Assembly (NCBI GenBank): GCA_027315105.1 | Contig: DAHUYP010000015.1 | Location: forward strand, 124,001-188,000 | DNA length: 64,000 nt | DNA from: Gammaproteobacteria bacterium | GTDB taxonomy: Bacteria; Pseudomonadota; Gammaproteobacteria; Steroidobacterales; Steroidobacteraceae | Direction of reading: 5' to 3' | Shown: positions 29,343 to 37,865 of the stretch, piece after piece | How the letters are laid out: each line of letters opens with the position of its first letter | How positions within the stretch are numbered: position 1 is the first letter of the stretch | Translations under genes and position numbers: made by a program | The notes under the pieces: model-generated | What the model saw: the letters and a program-made list of their open reading frames with translations, nothing else | Database searches by the model: none | What the model was told of the DNA's origin: nothing

Positions 29343-29683
29343 GTGCAGGCGCCACAGCCGATGAGGGCCGATGGTGCAATCGAAACCGGCGCTTGCCTAT
29401 ACGGACTTCTACACGGCGCCGATCGCAATGCGCCGACCGCGTGATCGCGCCGCCCGAGCGCCCGCGCGAGTACGTATTGATCGTAATGCGCAAGCCTCGC
29501 CCGCCGGTCTAACCTGCCTCGGCGGAGCATCGGGACATCACTGTGTGCGGCAGGACGGATGATGCATGCATCACGGGGCGTGGCGATCAGGACTGCGGCC
29601 GCGGCCGGCAACCCGGCTCGGGCCGGCTGTCGTTGCCGCCAGGACCGGCGCCGCGTACCTGACGGCACGCTGGCGGCCGAGCG
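29343..29683. other. Divergent intergenic region, no gene seen
   Basis: 341 bases between the diverging Prim-Pol gene and the nucleotidyltransferase. It presumably holds both promoters, but I see no convincing -35/-10 pair, repeat or terminator. Short plus-strand ORFs here lack ribosome sites and plausible composition. Confidence 0.5.
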
Positions 29684-30658
29684 ATGGATAATGGTGTCAA
29701 CGCCTGGGCTCTGGTGCTGGCGGCCGGCGAAGGCAAGCGGCTCAGGAGTCTCACCACGACCCCGTCGGGCACCGTCGTCCCCAAGCAGTTCTGCTCGTTG
29801 CGCGATGGCCCGTCCCTGCTGCACGAAGCTCTGCAGCGCGCGCGCGCGGTCAGCAGCGCAGCCCGAACCTGCGTCGTGGTGGCGGAGCAGCACCGGCAGT
29901 GGTGGGCGACACAGCTGCGGCTGCTGCCGCCTGCCAACATCATCGTGCAGCCGCAGAACTGCGGTACCGCCAACGGCATCCTGCTGCCCCTGTTGCATAT
30001 CGCCGCTCGCGATGCGGACGCGCACCTGGTGGTGCTGCCCTCCGACCACCATATACGCGAGGAGAGCGTCCTGGCGCGCTCGCTGCGTCGGGCCGTCGAG
30101 CAGCTGCCGTGGCGCTCGGATGAGGTCGTGCTGATGGGCATCGGGCCGGAGGGTCTGGATCCGGAGTTTGGCTACATCATCTCCGGCCGCGGCGACGCGC
30201 GCGGCCTGCTCGAGGTCGAGCAGTTCGTGGAGAAGCCCGCGCCCGCACAGGCCCGCGAGCTCATGCAGCGCGGCGCCTTGTGGAACGCATTCATCATCGT
30301 GTCCACGGCGCCGGCGCTGCTCGCCCTGTTCCAACAGCGCACGCCGCAGATCCTCGCCGACATGCGCGAGGCCGTGCGGCACGACCTGCGCAGCCCGACG
30401 TCGGCCGGCGCGACCGCGGAGCTCTATCGCCGGCTTCCGCAGATCGACTTCTCGCGCGACATCCTGCCCGGACAGGAACGCCATCTGCGGGTCCTGCCCG
30501 TTCCACCCTGCGGATGGAGCGACCTCGGGACCCCGGAGCATGTGGCGCGGGCGCTTCGCCAGGCGCCCGCCGGCGAGCGCAGTCCCGCCGAGCCCTGGAG
30601 CCGGGGCCTGTTGAGCCTCGATTTGCAATATGAGCGCTGGCGCGCGAGCGCCGGCTGA
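29684..30658 (+). CDS. Sugar nucleotidyltransferase (mannose-1-phosphate guanylyltransferase-like)
   Basis: 324 residues. The nucleotide-binding signature L-A-A-G-E-G-K-R-L (12-20), P-K-Q-F-C near 55, P-Q-N-C-G-T-A-N-G and V-L-P-S-D-H-H-I match the mannose-1-phosphate guanylyltransferase/NTP_transferase group, and F-V-E-K-P and the later W-N-A-F-I also fit. There is no C-terminal isomerase cupin domain, so it is the monofunctional short form. The neighbours do not encode a polysaccharide pathway, so the sugar and nucleotide remain inferred. Its stop overlaps an upstream in-frame ATG of the hydrolase. Confidence 0.75.
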   Translation: MDNGVNAWALVLAAGEGKRLRSLTTTPSGTVVPKQFCSLRDGPSLLHEALQRARAVSSAARTCVVVAEQHRQWWATQLRLLPPANIIVQPQNCGTANGILLPLLHIAARDADAHLVVLPSDHHIREESVLARSLRRAVEQLPWRSDEVVLMGIGPEGLDPEFGYIISGRGDARGLLEVEQFVEKPAPAQARELMQRGALWNAFIIVSTAPALLALFQQRTPQILADMREAVRHDLRSPTSAGATAELYRRLPQIDFSRDILPGQERHLRVLPVPPCGWSDLGTPEHVARALRQAPAGERSPAEPWSRGLLSLDLQYERWRASAG

Positions 30659-30681
30659 TGTCTGGACCAGGAGCGCATGCG

Positions 30682-31353
30682 ATGCACGGCACCCCCATTC
30701 AACAGCTGTCGCTCCCGGCGGGTGCAGCGACCCTGCAGGGAAGACTGCGCGTTCCGGAACGCGCGCGCGGCATCGTCCTGTTCGTACACGGCAGCGGCAG
30801 CAGCCGGCTGAGTCCACGCAACAACTACGTCGCCGAACGGCTCGCGGACGCGCGGCTGGCGACGCTGCTGTTCGACCTGCTGACCGAGGCAGAGGAAGAC
30901 ATCGACGCGACCACTGCGCAGCTGCGATTCGATATTGCGCTGCTGCAGGATCGCCTGCTGGCGGCGACACGCTGGACGCTGCAACAGCCACAGCTGCAGA
31001 GCCTCGGAATCGGTTACTTCGGCGCCAGCACCGGCGCCGCCGCGGCGCTGGCCGCCGCCGCCCAGGTAGCGGAGGTGCGGGCGGTCGTCAGCCGCGGCGG
31101 CCGTCCCGATCTGGCAGCCGCGGCCCTGGCGCAGGTGCGCGCGGCCACGCTGCTGATCGTCGGCGGCAACGACCCGGAGGTGCTCGAGCTCAACCGCGGC
31201 GCGCTCGCCCGGTTGCGCTGCGAGGCGCGGCTGGAGATCGTCCCGGCGGCGACGCACCTGTTCGCCGAGCCCGGCGCGCTCGAACAGGTGGCGTCGCTGG
31301 CCTGCGCATGGTTCGCACGCCATCTGGACGCCGCCTCGCCCCCGGGACGATGA
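30682..31353 (+). CDS. Alpha/beta hydrolase (dienelactone hydrolase-like)
   Basis: 223 residues from ATG 30682, chosen because AGGAG ends 9 bases upstream; an in-frame ATG at 30658 overlaps the previous stop. Oxyanion loop V-H-G-S-G-S-S, nucleophile elbow G-A-S-T-G, acid in G-G-N-D-P-E, and His in A-A-T-H-L-F give a complete Ser-Asp-His triad in order. The substrate is unknown. It is co-directional with and probably co-transcribed with the nucleotidyltransferase. Confidence 0.82.
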   Translation: MHGTPIQQLSLPAGAATLQGRLRVPERARGIVLFVHGSGSSRLSPRNNYVAERLADARLATLLFDLLTEAEEDIDATTAQLRFDIALLQDRLLAATRWTLQQPQLQSLGIGYFGASTGAAAALAAAAQVAEVRAVVSRGGRPDLAAAALAQVRAATLLIVGGNDPEVLELNRGALARLRCEARLEIVPAATHLFAEPGALEQVASLACAWFARHLDAASPPGR

Positions 31354-31364
31354 GCCCTCGCGGC

Positions 31365-32294
31365 TCAGTGCGCAGCGGTCACCGCGGCCAGCAGCGCTGT
31401 CTTGGCTGCCATGTCCCGGGCGATGCCGACGACGATGAACTCGAGCGGTACTCCGCCGGTAGCCTTGATCGAGCGCGCCTGGTTCGGCTCGACCGGCACG
31501 GCGTCACCGGCGACGATGCCGGCGCTTTCGCGTCCGACGCTGAACTCGCCCCGGCCGGTCAGCACGTAGTAGATCTCGCTCATGTCCGGGCGGGCCAAGG
31601 ATCCGACCGAGCCCCCGGGCGGCACGACCAGGTAATCGACGTAGGACCACGGCGTCGAGAACACCGCCGGTCCCAGAAGGCGGTGGGTGTACACGACCCC
31701 GGCGCCGCCATTCATGTGCTCGACCGGCTCGAGCAGCGTGTGGTCCAGCTGCATCGTCATGAACTGCGGAATCGGATCCAGGGTGACCTGGGTGCGCGGA
31801 TCGCCCAGATCGAAGCTGTCGTAGCGCTTCGTCATCCCGACGTTGACGTACAGGAATTGCACCGGCCGGTCGGTGGCATTGTAGATGGCATGAGCATGGC
31901 CCATGAGGTCCGGGGCGCCTGCCGGTCCCTTGAGCAGCGAGGTACGGCCGTCGATGGTGAACTGCGCCTCCCCGTCCAGGATCACGAACATCTCCTCGCA
32001 GCGGTTGTGGAAGTGCTCACCGATCCCGCTGTGGGGCTCGAGCACGCCGCGGTGGATGAAGATCAGGTTGGTGGAGAGCGCCTCGGGGCCGAGCAGCGTC
32101 ATCAGATCAATCGAGCCGGCGCCGCCGTGAACCCCGGCCTCGCGGCGAAAGGCGGCCGGATCGCTGTGACCGATCCGCTGCGCCAGCGGCGCGGGGACGG
32201 CGGCAGCCTTGCTCTGTGCAGCGGCATCGAGCGCGTGAAGCAGCGGCCAGAGCAGCGCGCAGCCCAGCAGTCCGGCTCTCGCGGACTTGCTCAT
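31365..32294 (-). CDS. Secreted double-cupin protein
   Basis: 309 residues with a signal peptide (G-L-L-G-C-A-L-L-W-P-L-L-H-A-L-D-A-A-A-Q). Two cupin barrels follow. The first has the metal motif G-E-H-F-H-N-R-C-E-E-M and G-E-A-Q-F. The second has M-S-E-I-Y-Y-V-L-T-G-R-G-E-F and lacks the HxH pair, so it may not bind metal. Periplasmic location is inferred. It converges with the hydrolase, 11 bases apart. No specific activity can be assigned. Confidence 0.78.
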   Translation of the reverse strand: MSKSARAGLLGCALLWPLLHALDAAAQSKAAAVPAPLAQRIGHSDPAAFRREAGVHGGAGSIDLMTLLGPEALSTNLIFIHRGVLEPHSGIGEHFHNRCEEMFVILDGEAQFTIDGRTSLLKGPAGAPDLMGHAHAIYNATDRPVQFLYVNVGMTKRYDSFDLGDPRTQVTLDPIPQFMTMQLDHTLLEPVEHMNGGAGVVYTHRLLGPAVFSTPWSYVDYLVVPPGGSVGSLARPDMSEIYYVLTGRGEFSVGRESAGIVAGDAVPVEPNQARSIKATGGVPLEFIVVGIARDMAAKTALLAAVTAAH

Positions 32295-32561
32295 GATACC
32301 GGTCTTGACATGCGCATCGGCTTAACCGTTTGATTGCAGGCGGACATGTTACAAAAAGCGCTCCGGCGGTGAATGCCGCCTGGCCGGCCAGTGCGTGGAT
32401 CAGCGCCGGCCTGCGGGATCGGGCATGGCCTGACCGCTGCGCGGCACGCGGGCCGGTATCGGCGGTTGGCGACCAGTCGCGCCCGCTGCCGACGGCGATA
32501 TCTTTGATCTCGGCCCGTGGCCGGGCACAGTAACCGACGGCCGGCCCGATGTCAGCAGAAT

Positions 32562-33149
32562 TTAGCTCGCCCGCTTGCCGTAGGCGCGCATGCGTCGCAG
32601 CCACTGCTCGCGCTGCGCGCCACTCAATGCCTCGACCATCCCGATCACCGACGCGCGCACCGGCGCGATGCCCATGAACGCCAGGATATTGCGCTCCAGG
32701 CTCCTGAGGCTGTGCGCGCGGTAATACCAGCGGTAGAACAGCCCCGGCATGCCCATCGTGACGACCACGCGCGCCGAGCGGCCGGCGAGCAGCTTCCTGG
32801 GCAGCCCGCGGCCGCGCGCGGCCGCGAATGCAAATCCGGGACGGCCCACCTGTTCGAAGAATGCCTTGAGCAAGGCAGGCATCGAGCCGAGCCAGAGGGG
32901 GTAGAGGATGACCCAGTGCTGCGCCCAGGCGAGCGTCTGCTGGCAGGTCCGCACGTCCCTGGACGGCGTGCCGGACTGGAAGTCCTGTGCCGTTCGCAGC
33001 AGCGGCAATTCCAGCGCGGCGACGCGGATGCGCTGCACCTCGTGCCCGGCGCCCAGGGCGCCCTGCTCGTAGGCGTCGGCGAGCGCGTGCACGAAACGCT
33101 TCGGATCCGCATCCGGATGACCGTCGATGATGACGATGCGTTTCGGCAT
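32562..33149 (-). CDS. Flavodoxin-fold NAD(P)H oxidoreductase (MdaB/KefF type)
   Basis: 195 residues from ATG 33149, with GAGG about 9 bases upstream; longer in-frame extensions have no ribosome site. It begins R-I-V-I-I-D-G-H-P-D and contains Y-P-L-W-L-G-S-M-P-A-L-L-K-A-F-F-E, the core signature of the NAD(P)H quinone oxidoreductase/flavodoxin-like family (FMN- or FAD-binding). It probably reduces quinones in two-electron steps. Divergent from the DUF1615 gene across about 70 bases. Confidence 0.82.
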   Translation of the reverse strand: MPKRIVIIDGHPDADPKRFVHALADAYEQGALGAGHEVQRIRVAALELPLLRTAQDFQSGTPSRDVRTCQQTLAWAQHWVILYPLWLGSMPALLKAFFEQVGRPGFAFAAARGRGLPRKLLAGRSARVVVTMGMPGLFYRWYYRAHSLRSLERNILAFMGIAPVRASVIGMVEALSGAQREQWLRRMRAYGKRAS

Positions 33150-33217
33150 GCAAGCCAGCCTCGCGCTTTGTTGGGCATCGACCTCGATGCCGCAAGCCGG
33201 ATACGATATCAAAACGC

Positions 33218-34378
33218 ATGTGGGCCTGGGCAGACAGTGGACGCCGGAAATGCTCCGGACCCGCCGATCGATCAGCATACCGGCGCTACGGGGCCCTGCT
33301 GCTGATAGGGATCCTGGCGCCGGTGCTGACGAACTGCGTCGGCCGGCGTGCAATCGCGCCGGAACCCACCCGCCCCGCCCCGCCGCGCGAGCTCATCGAT
33401 CGATCCTTGCCCGCCGGTGTGCCGGACCGCGCCGGCTGGGTCGCCGACATCGATGCAGGGTTTGCGGCATTGGGCATCAAGCCCACGCCTGAGAACGTTT
33501 GCGCAGTGGTCGCGGTCGCCGAGCAGGAGTCGGGCTTTCGCGTCGATCCGGTGGTACCCGGACTGGGGACGATCGCCTGGCGCGAGATCGACCGCCGGGC
33601 CGAGCGCGCCGGCCTGCCGCGCACCCTCGTACACACCGTGCTGCAGCTCAAATCATCCACCGGCCGCAGCTACGCCGATCGAATCGACACGGCGCAGACC
33701 GAGAAGCAGCTCAGCGACATCTTCGAGGACTTTACCGGATCGGTACCGTTGGGCCGCACGCTGTTCGAGAGCTGGAACCCGATCCGAACGCGCGGCCCGA
33801 TGCAGGTCAACGTCGCCTTCGCCGAGAGATTTGCCGCCGCCAGGCCCTACCCGTATCCAGTGAAGGTGAGCATCGCCGACGAACTGTTCACGCGCCGCGG
33901 CAGCCTGTATTTCGGCATCGCTCACCTGCTGGCCTATGCCGCCCCGTACGATCGGTATCTCTACCGCTTCGCCGACTACAACGCCGGTCAATATGCGAGC
34001 CGCGACGCCGCGTTCCAGAATGCCGTCGGCATCGCCTCAGGCGTCCCGGTGGTGCCGGACGGCGCACTGCTGCCGCACGACGGCGACGCCGACAACCCAG
34101 GGAACACCGAGCTGGCGGTGCGCGCGCTGCGGCCGCGCCTGAACCTGGGTGACGGCGCGATCCACAGCGCCCTGCAGCAGGCGAAGAGCGGGGATTTCGA
34201 GAACACCGGGCTCTACCGGCAGGTGTTTGCGCTGGCGGAACAGGCGAGCGGTCATCCGTTGCCGCCGGCGATCGTGCCTCGCATCCAGCTGCAGGGGCCG
34301 AAGATCAGCCGCCGCCTGACCACGGACTGGTACGCGCACCGGGTCGAGGAGCGCTTCGACCGCTGCCTGGGCCGATAG
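33218..34378 (+). CDS. DUF1615 family lipoprotein
   Basis: 386 residues. The N-terminal helix A-L-L-L-I-G-I-L-A-P-V-L ends in L-T-N-C, a possible but imperfect lipobox with Asn before Cys. The body matches DUF1615: P-E-N-V-C-A-V-V-A-V-A-E-Q-E-S-G-F, then I-F-E-D-F-T-G-S-V-P-L-G-R, G-P-M-Q-V-N-V-A-F-A-E and Y-F-G-I-A-H-L-L-A-Y. The E-Q-E-S plus G-P-M-Q-V spacing recalls the lysozyme-like fold of transglycosylases, but function is unknown. No good ribosome site at the ATG. Confidence 0.75.
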   Translation: MWAWADSGRRKCSGPADRSAYRRYGALLLIGILAPVLTNCVGRRAIAPEPTRPAPPRELIDRSLPAGVPDRAGWVADIDAGFAALGIKPTPENVCAVVAVAEQESGFRVDPVVPGLGTIAWREIDRRAERAGLPRTLVHTVLQLKSSTGRSYADRIDTAQTEKQLSDIFEDFTGSVPLGRTLFESWNPIRTRGPMQVNVAFAERFAAARPYPYPVKVSIADELFTRRGSLYFGIAHLLAYAAPYDRYLYRFADYNAGQYASRDAAFQNAVGIASGVPVVPDGALLPHDGDADNPGNTELAVRALRPRLNLGDGAIHSALQQAKSGDFENTGLYRQVFALAEQASGHPLPPAIVPRIQLQGPKISRRLTTDWYAHRVEERFDRCLGR

Positions 34379-34399
34379 CCGGCGCCGGCCAGCGCCGGT

Positions 34400-34639
34400 T
34401 CATTCCTTCGATTTGAGCTTCTGCTCGTTGGCTTCGATGAACGACCTGATGTCATCGGCCATGGAGAGCAGCCTCAGCCACTGCTCCTTGTAGAGCGTCA
34501 CGGGGAATCGGCCCATGCCGTAGACCGACAGCGCGCCCTTCTCGCTGACCTTCATCGCCGGCTTGCCGCCGCCGGACTTCCTGAGGCGTTCGTTCTCGGC
34601 TCGCAGACGCTCGAGCTCGGCTTGCAGATCTTCGGACAT
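34400..34639 (-). CDS. Conserved small protein with N-terminal coiled coil
   Basis: 79 residues. It starts with a heptad-like helix (D-L-Q-A-E-L-E-R-L-R-A-E-N-E-R-L-R-K), then a compact segment K-G-A-L-S-V-Y-G-M-G-R-F-P-V-T-L-Y-K-E-Q-W. AAGG precedes the ATG by about 8 bases. The central segment looks like a domain that recurs as a small cytosolic protein in GC-rich proteobacteria. Function unknown. Confidence 0.65.
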   Translation of the reverse strand: MSEDLQAELERLRAENERLRKSGGGKPAMKVSEKGALSVYGMGRFPVTLYKEQWLRLLSMADDIRSFIEANEQKLKSKE

Positions 34640-34828
34640 GGGATGCCTTTGCGGACAGTGCTCAATGCGCGCGGCCGATTATACGAGATAGTCGGCCGCC
34701 GCAGCTGCAGGCGGGCATGCAATTGCAGGCGCGCCGCGCCCGGCGCGATATAGTGATGCATCGCCGGCGGACGGATAGCCGCCGGATCGAGGAGAGCGTC
34801 GAGTGCGCCAAGAGATGCCGGGATACTG

Positions 34829-35854
34829 ATGCCGAAGCCGAATCTACCGGGGGAATTCGAGCTGATCGAGCGCTATTTTGCGCCGCTGGCGCGCGCATTC
34901 CCCGGCGCCTACGCACTGCTGGACGACGCGGCGGTGATCAGTCCCGCCGCCGGCACGGAACTGGTGATGAAATCCGACACCGTCGTGGCCGGCATCGATT
35001 TCCCGCCCGGCGATCCGGCCGATCTGATCGCGCGCAAGGCACTGCGCGTCAACCTGTCCGATCTCGCCGCCAAGGGGGCGGTCCCGCGCGCCTATCTGCT
35101 GGACCTGATACTGCCCGACACGATCGACGAGGCATGGATCGCCGCCTTCGCCGCCGGACTCGCCGGCGACCAGGCCGAATACGGCGTGCACCTGATCGGG
35201 GGCGACATGAGCTCGACCTCGGGCCCGATCACGATCGCGGTCACGGCCGTCGGCGAGGCGCCGGTCGGCCGGATCATCCGGCGCGGCGGCGCGCAGGCCG
35301 GCGACATCATCTTCATCACCGGCACTATCGGCGACGCCACGCTCGGGCTGTCGGTATTGCGCGCCGCGCTGCCCGCACTCGACGATGGCTCGGCGGCGTT
35401 CCTGCTCGATCGCTATCGCTTGCCGCAGCCGCGCGTTGCCCTCGGCCCGCGGCTGATCGGCATTGCCAGTGCGGCGCTCGACGTCTCGGACGGGCTGGTG
35501 GCCGATCTGCGACACATCTGCGCCGTCTCGCGCCTCGCCGCAGTCATCGAAGCCGGGACGGTGCCGCTGTCGGCCGCCGCGCGCTGCGCGATCGACGGCG
35601 ATCCCGCGCGCCTTGCCGGCGCTTTGACGGGCGGTGACGACTACGAGATCCTGTTCACGGCGCCCCCGGCAGCGGCGGCGCGGATCGCCGAGCTGTCGCG
35701 TTCGTGCGGTACGCCGATCACGCCGATCGGCCGCATGACGGCGCTGCCGCAAGGTGAACCGCCCAGGGTGACGGTGCTCGACGGCGCCGGCCGGCCGCTG
35801 CGTTTCACCTCCGAGGGCTGGACGCATTTCGGCAAGGCCGCCGAGCCGTCGTGA
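34829..35854 (+). CDS. thiL: Thiamine-phosphate kinase
   Basis: 341 residues, ATP-dependent conversion of thiamine phosphate to thiamine diphosphate. Family signatures: G-E-F-E-L-I-E-R-Y-F at the N-terminus, L-D-D-A-A-V-I, M-K-S-D-T-V-V-A-G-I-D-F, G-G-D-M-S-S-T-S-G-P-I, and C-terminal G-G-D-D-Y-E-I-L-F-T. AIRS/PurM-like fold. The ATG overlaps the stop of an 8-codon mini-ORF (GTG 34803, TGA 34827-34829) that carries a strong GAGGAGAG site, so translation may be coupled to it. Confidence 0.92.
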   Translation: MPKPNLPGEFELIERYFAPLARAFPGAYALLDDAAVISPAAGTELVMKSDTVVAGIDFPPGDPADLIARKALRVNLSDLAAKGAVPRAYLLDLILPDTIDEAWIAAFAAGLAGDQAEYGVHLIGGDMSSTSGPITIAVTAVGEAPVGRIIRRGGAQAGDIIFITGTIGDATLGLSVLRAALPALDDGSAAFLLDRYRLPQPRVALGPRLIGIASAALDVSDGLVADLRHICAVSRLAAVIEAGTVPLSAAARCAIDGDPARLAGALTGGDDYEILFTAPPAAAARIAELSRSCGTPITPIGRMTALPQGEPPRVTVLDGAGRPLRFTSEGWTHFGKAAEPS

Positions 35855-35933
35855 GACGGCCGGTGTGGGATCGGCTCGAACCGACGCGGGCCGGAGGCAA
35901 CACGGACAACTGAAGTCCGCAGGCAGGCTGTCC

Positions 35934-36755
35934 ATGATTCGAGTGACGGGACCGGGTCACCTCATATTTGCGTTCGGCACGGCGGGAATTGCCATCCTGG
36001 GCCTCGCCTACGACGACTTCGCGCTGCAATGGCAACCGCTGCCGAGTTGGATCGCCGACCCGCACCAGCTGGCGTACGCCGCCGGTCTCATCGTCCTGGG
36101 CGCGAGCTTCGGCGTGTTCGTCGAAGGCGCGGCCATACCTTCTGCGCTGCTCCTGACCGTTTATCAATCGGTCTGGGTCCTGACGCGCGGCGCCGCGCTC
36201 GTAGCCAGCCCCTTGCGCGTGGATCGCTGGCTCGGCTTCAGCGAAGCCCTGGGACTCATGATCGGCGGCTGGATCCTGCTCGCATCGTTGGTGCGGCAGA
36301 TCCGCGGCTCCGACCTGCCGTTGATCGCAAGCGAGCGCGGCATGCGCGCCGCGCGGCTGCTGTTCGGCCTCTGCTGCGCCGTATATGGCCTGTCGCACTT
36401 CGCCAACGCCGACTTCACCGCCGACATGATCCCGCGCTGGTTGCCAAACCGGCTGGGGCTGGCCTACCTGACCGGTGCCGGCCATATCGCGGCCGGCCTG
36501 GCGCTTGTGTTTGCGGTCGTGCCGCGGCTGGCCGCGATACTCGAAGCGCTCATGCTGAGCTCGTTCGTGTTGCTGGTCCATGTCCCGAGCATCGGCGCCG
36601 CCCCGGCGCTCGACTGGGCGCCGACCAGCCGGCTGCAATGGACCGCCTTCTTCATCGCATCCACATTGGCCGGCGCGGCCTGGCTTGTCGTCGGCTCGCT
36701 GCACGACAGTCCGCGAAGCGGCGCTCGAGCAACGCGGCCGAAATTACCGGCCTAG
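35934..36755 (+). CDS. DoxX-like integral membrane protein
   Basis: 273 residues from ATG 35934; an upstream in-frame start adds a 23-residue polar extension without a ribosome site. About seven to eight hydrophobic helices. The middle carries L-L-F-G-L-C-C-A-V-Y-G-L-S-H-F and W-L-P-N-R-L-G-L-A-Y-L-T-G-A-G-H, as in DoxX/DUF-type membrane proteins. No catalytic residues can be assigned and the role is unknown. Confidence 0.65.
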   Translation: MIRVTGPGHLIFAFGTAGIAILGLAYDDFALQWQPLPSWIADPHQLAYAAGLIVLGASFGVFVEGAAIPSALLLTVYQSVWVLTRGAALVASPLRVDRWLGFSEALGLMIGGWILLASLVRQIRGSDLPLIASERGMRAARLLFGLCCAVYGLSHFANADFTADMIPRWLPNRLGLAYLTGAGHIAAGLALVFAVVPRLAAILEALMLSSFVLLVHVPSIGAAPALDWAPTSRLQWTAFFIASTLAGAAWLVVGSLHDSPRSGARATRPKLPA

Positions 36756-36816
36756 AGGACGTGCCCGAGGCGCCGGCGCTCGGACCCGGCGCCGCTGATG
36801 CCAAGGAGAACCTCGA

Positions 36817-37737
36817 GTGCGGATCGCGATCATGGGAGCAGGCGGCGTCGGCGGCTACGTCGGAGTACGGTTGCAGGCCGCAGGCGAGGATGTGGCTTAC
36901 GTCGCACGCGGCGCGCATCTGGCGGCGATGCTGCGCGACGGACTACGGCTGGAGGACCCCGCCGGCAGTGTCCACCTGGCGTCGGTGCGCGCAAGCGACG
37001 ACCCGGCGAAGATCGGGGCCGTGGACCTGGTGCTGTTCGCCGTCAAGCTTTGGGACACGGACATCGCGGCAGCCTCGCTGTCACCGCTGCTGGCACCGCA
37101 CACGCGCGTTCTGACACTGCAGAACGGCATCGACAGCGTCGAGATGATCTCCCGCCACGTGCCGCCGTCGCAGGTCGTCGGCGGCGTGATCTACGTTTCG
37201 GCCTATATTCAGCGCCCCGGGGTGATCGCCAGCCCGGGCGGCTTGCATCGCATCATCGCCGACGCCGCCGGCGGCAATGCGGTGATGGCGCGGTTCTTCG
37301 ACGCCTGCAGCCGTGCCACCGGCATCGAGGCCGCCGCTACGCCCGATATCGATCGAGCGATCTGGGAAAAATTCGTCGTCCTGGCCGCCGTGTCCGGGGC
37401 GACCGCGCTGTTGCGTGCTTCGATGGGGCCGATCATCGCGAATCCGCAAACGCGCGCGTTCATACGGCAGCTGCTCGACGAGGGCGTGGCGATCGCGGCC
37501 GGTGCCGGGCATGCGATGGCGGACGGCATGGCCGAGAAGATGCTGGACCGGATCGCATCGATGCCGCCTTCGTTCCGATCGTCGATGGCCGAGGACCTCG
37601 AACACGGGCGGCGGCTGGAGTTGCAATGGCTCTCCGGCCGGATGCACGGCCTCGGCCTGCTCCACGGCGTGCCGACACCGGCGCACACCGCCGTCTATCG
37701 CGGGCTGCTGCTGCACGCCGACGGCGCGGCTCCGTAG
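36817..37737 (+). CDS. Ketopantoate reductase family protein (PanE/ApbA)
   Basis: 306 residues from a GTG with AAGGAG 8 bases upstream. The dinucleotide motif G-A-G-G-V-G-G is at 8-14 region, followed by D-L-V-L-F-A-V-K-L-W, L-Q-N-G-I-D-S and, in the C-terminal domain, W-E-K-F-V-V-L-A-A-V-S-G, where the Lys is the expected catalytic residue. PanE reduces 2-dehydropantoate with NADPH in coenzyme A synthesis, but paralogs with other 2-oxoacids are common, so no symbol is assigned. It precedes the mtnA operon by 128 bases. Confidence 0.8.
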   Translation: MRIAIMGAGGVGGYVGVRLQAAGEDVAYVARGAHLAAMLRDGLRLEDPAGSVHLASVRASDDPAKIGAVDLVLFAVKLWDTDIAAASLSPLLAPHTRVLTLQNGIDSVEMISRHVPPSQVVGGVIYVSAYIQRPGVIASPGGLHRIIADAAGGNAVMARFFDACSRATGIEAAATPDIDRAIWEKFVVLAAVSGATALLRASMGPIIANPQTRAFIRQLLDEGVAIAAGAGHAMADGMAEKMLDRIASMPPSFRSSMAEDLEHGRRLELQWLSGRMHGLGLLHGVPTPAHTAVYRGLLLHADGAAP

Positions 37738-37749
37738 CTCCGCGGTGCG

Positions 37750-37755
37750 TATAAT
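37750..37755 (+). promoter_or_regulatory. Candidate -10 element upstream of mtnA
   Basis: A perfect TATAAT lies about 110 bases before the mtnA start in the intergenic gap. No good -35 is seen 16-18 bases upstream, so this is weak support for a promoter of the mtnA-ald2-mtnK operon. Confidence 0.35.
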
Positions 37756-37865
37756 ATCGATGGCGGAGGCAATAGCCGCCGAACGAGCCGTCGACGCACG
37801 TGGTCGTCGCGAGCGGCACGCCATCTGATCGGATGGCCGCACCTGGATCGAGTACTCATTGACCG

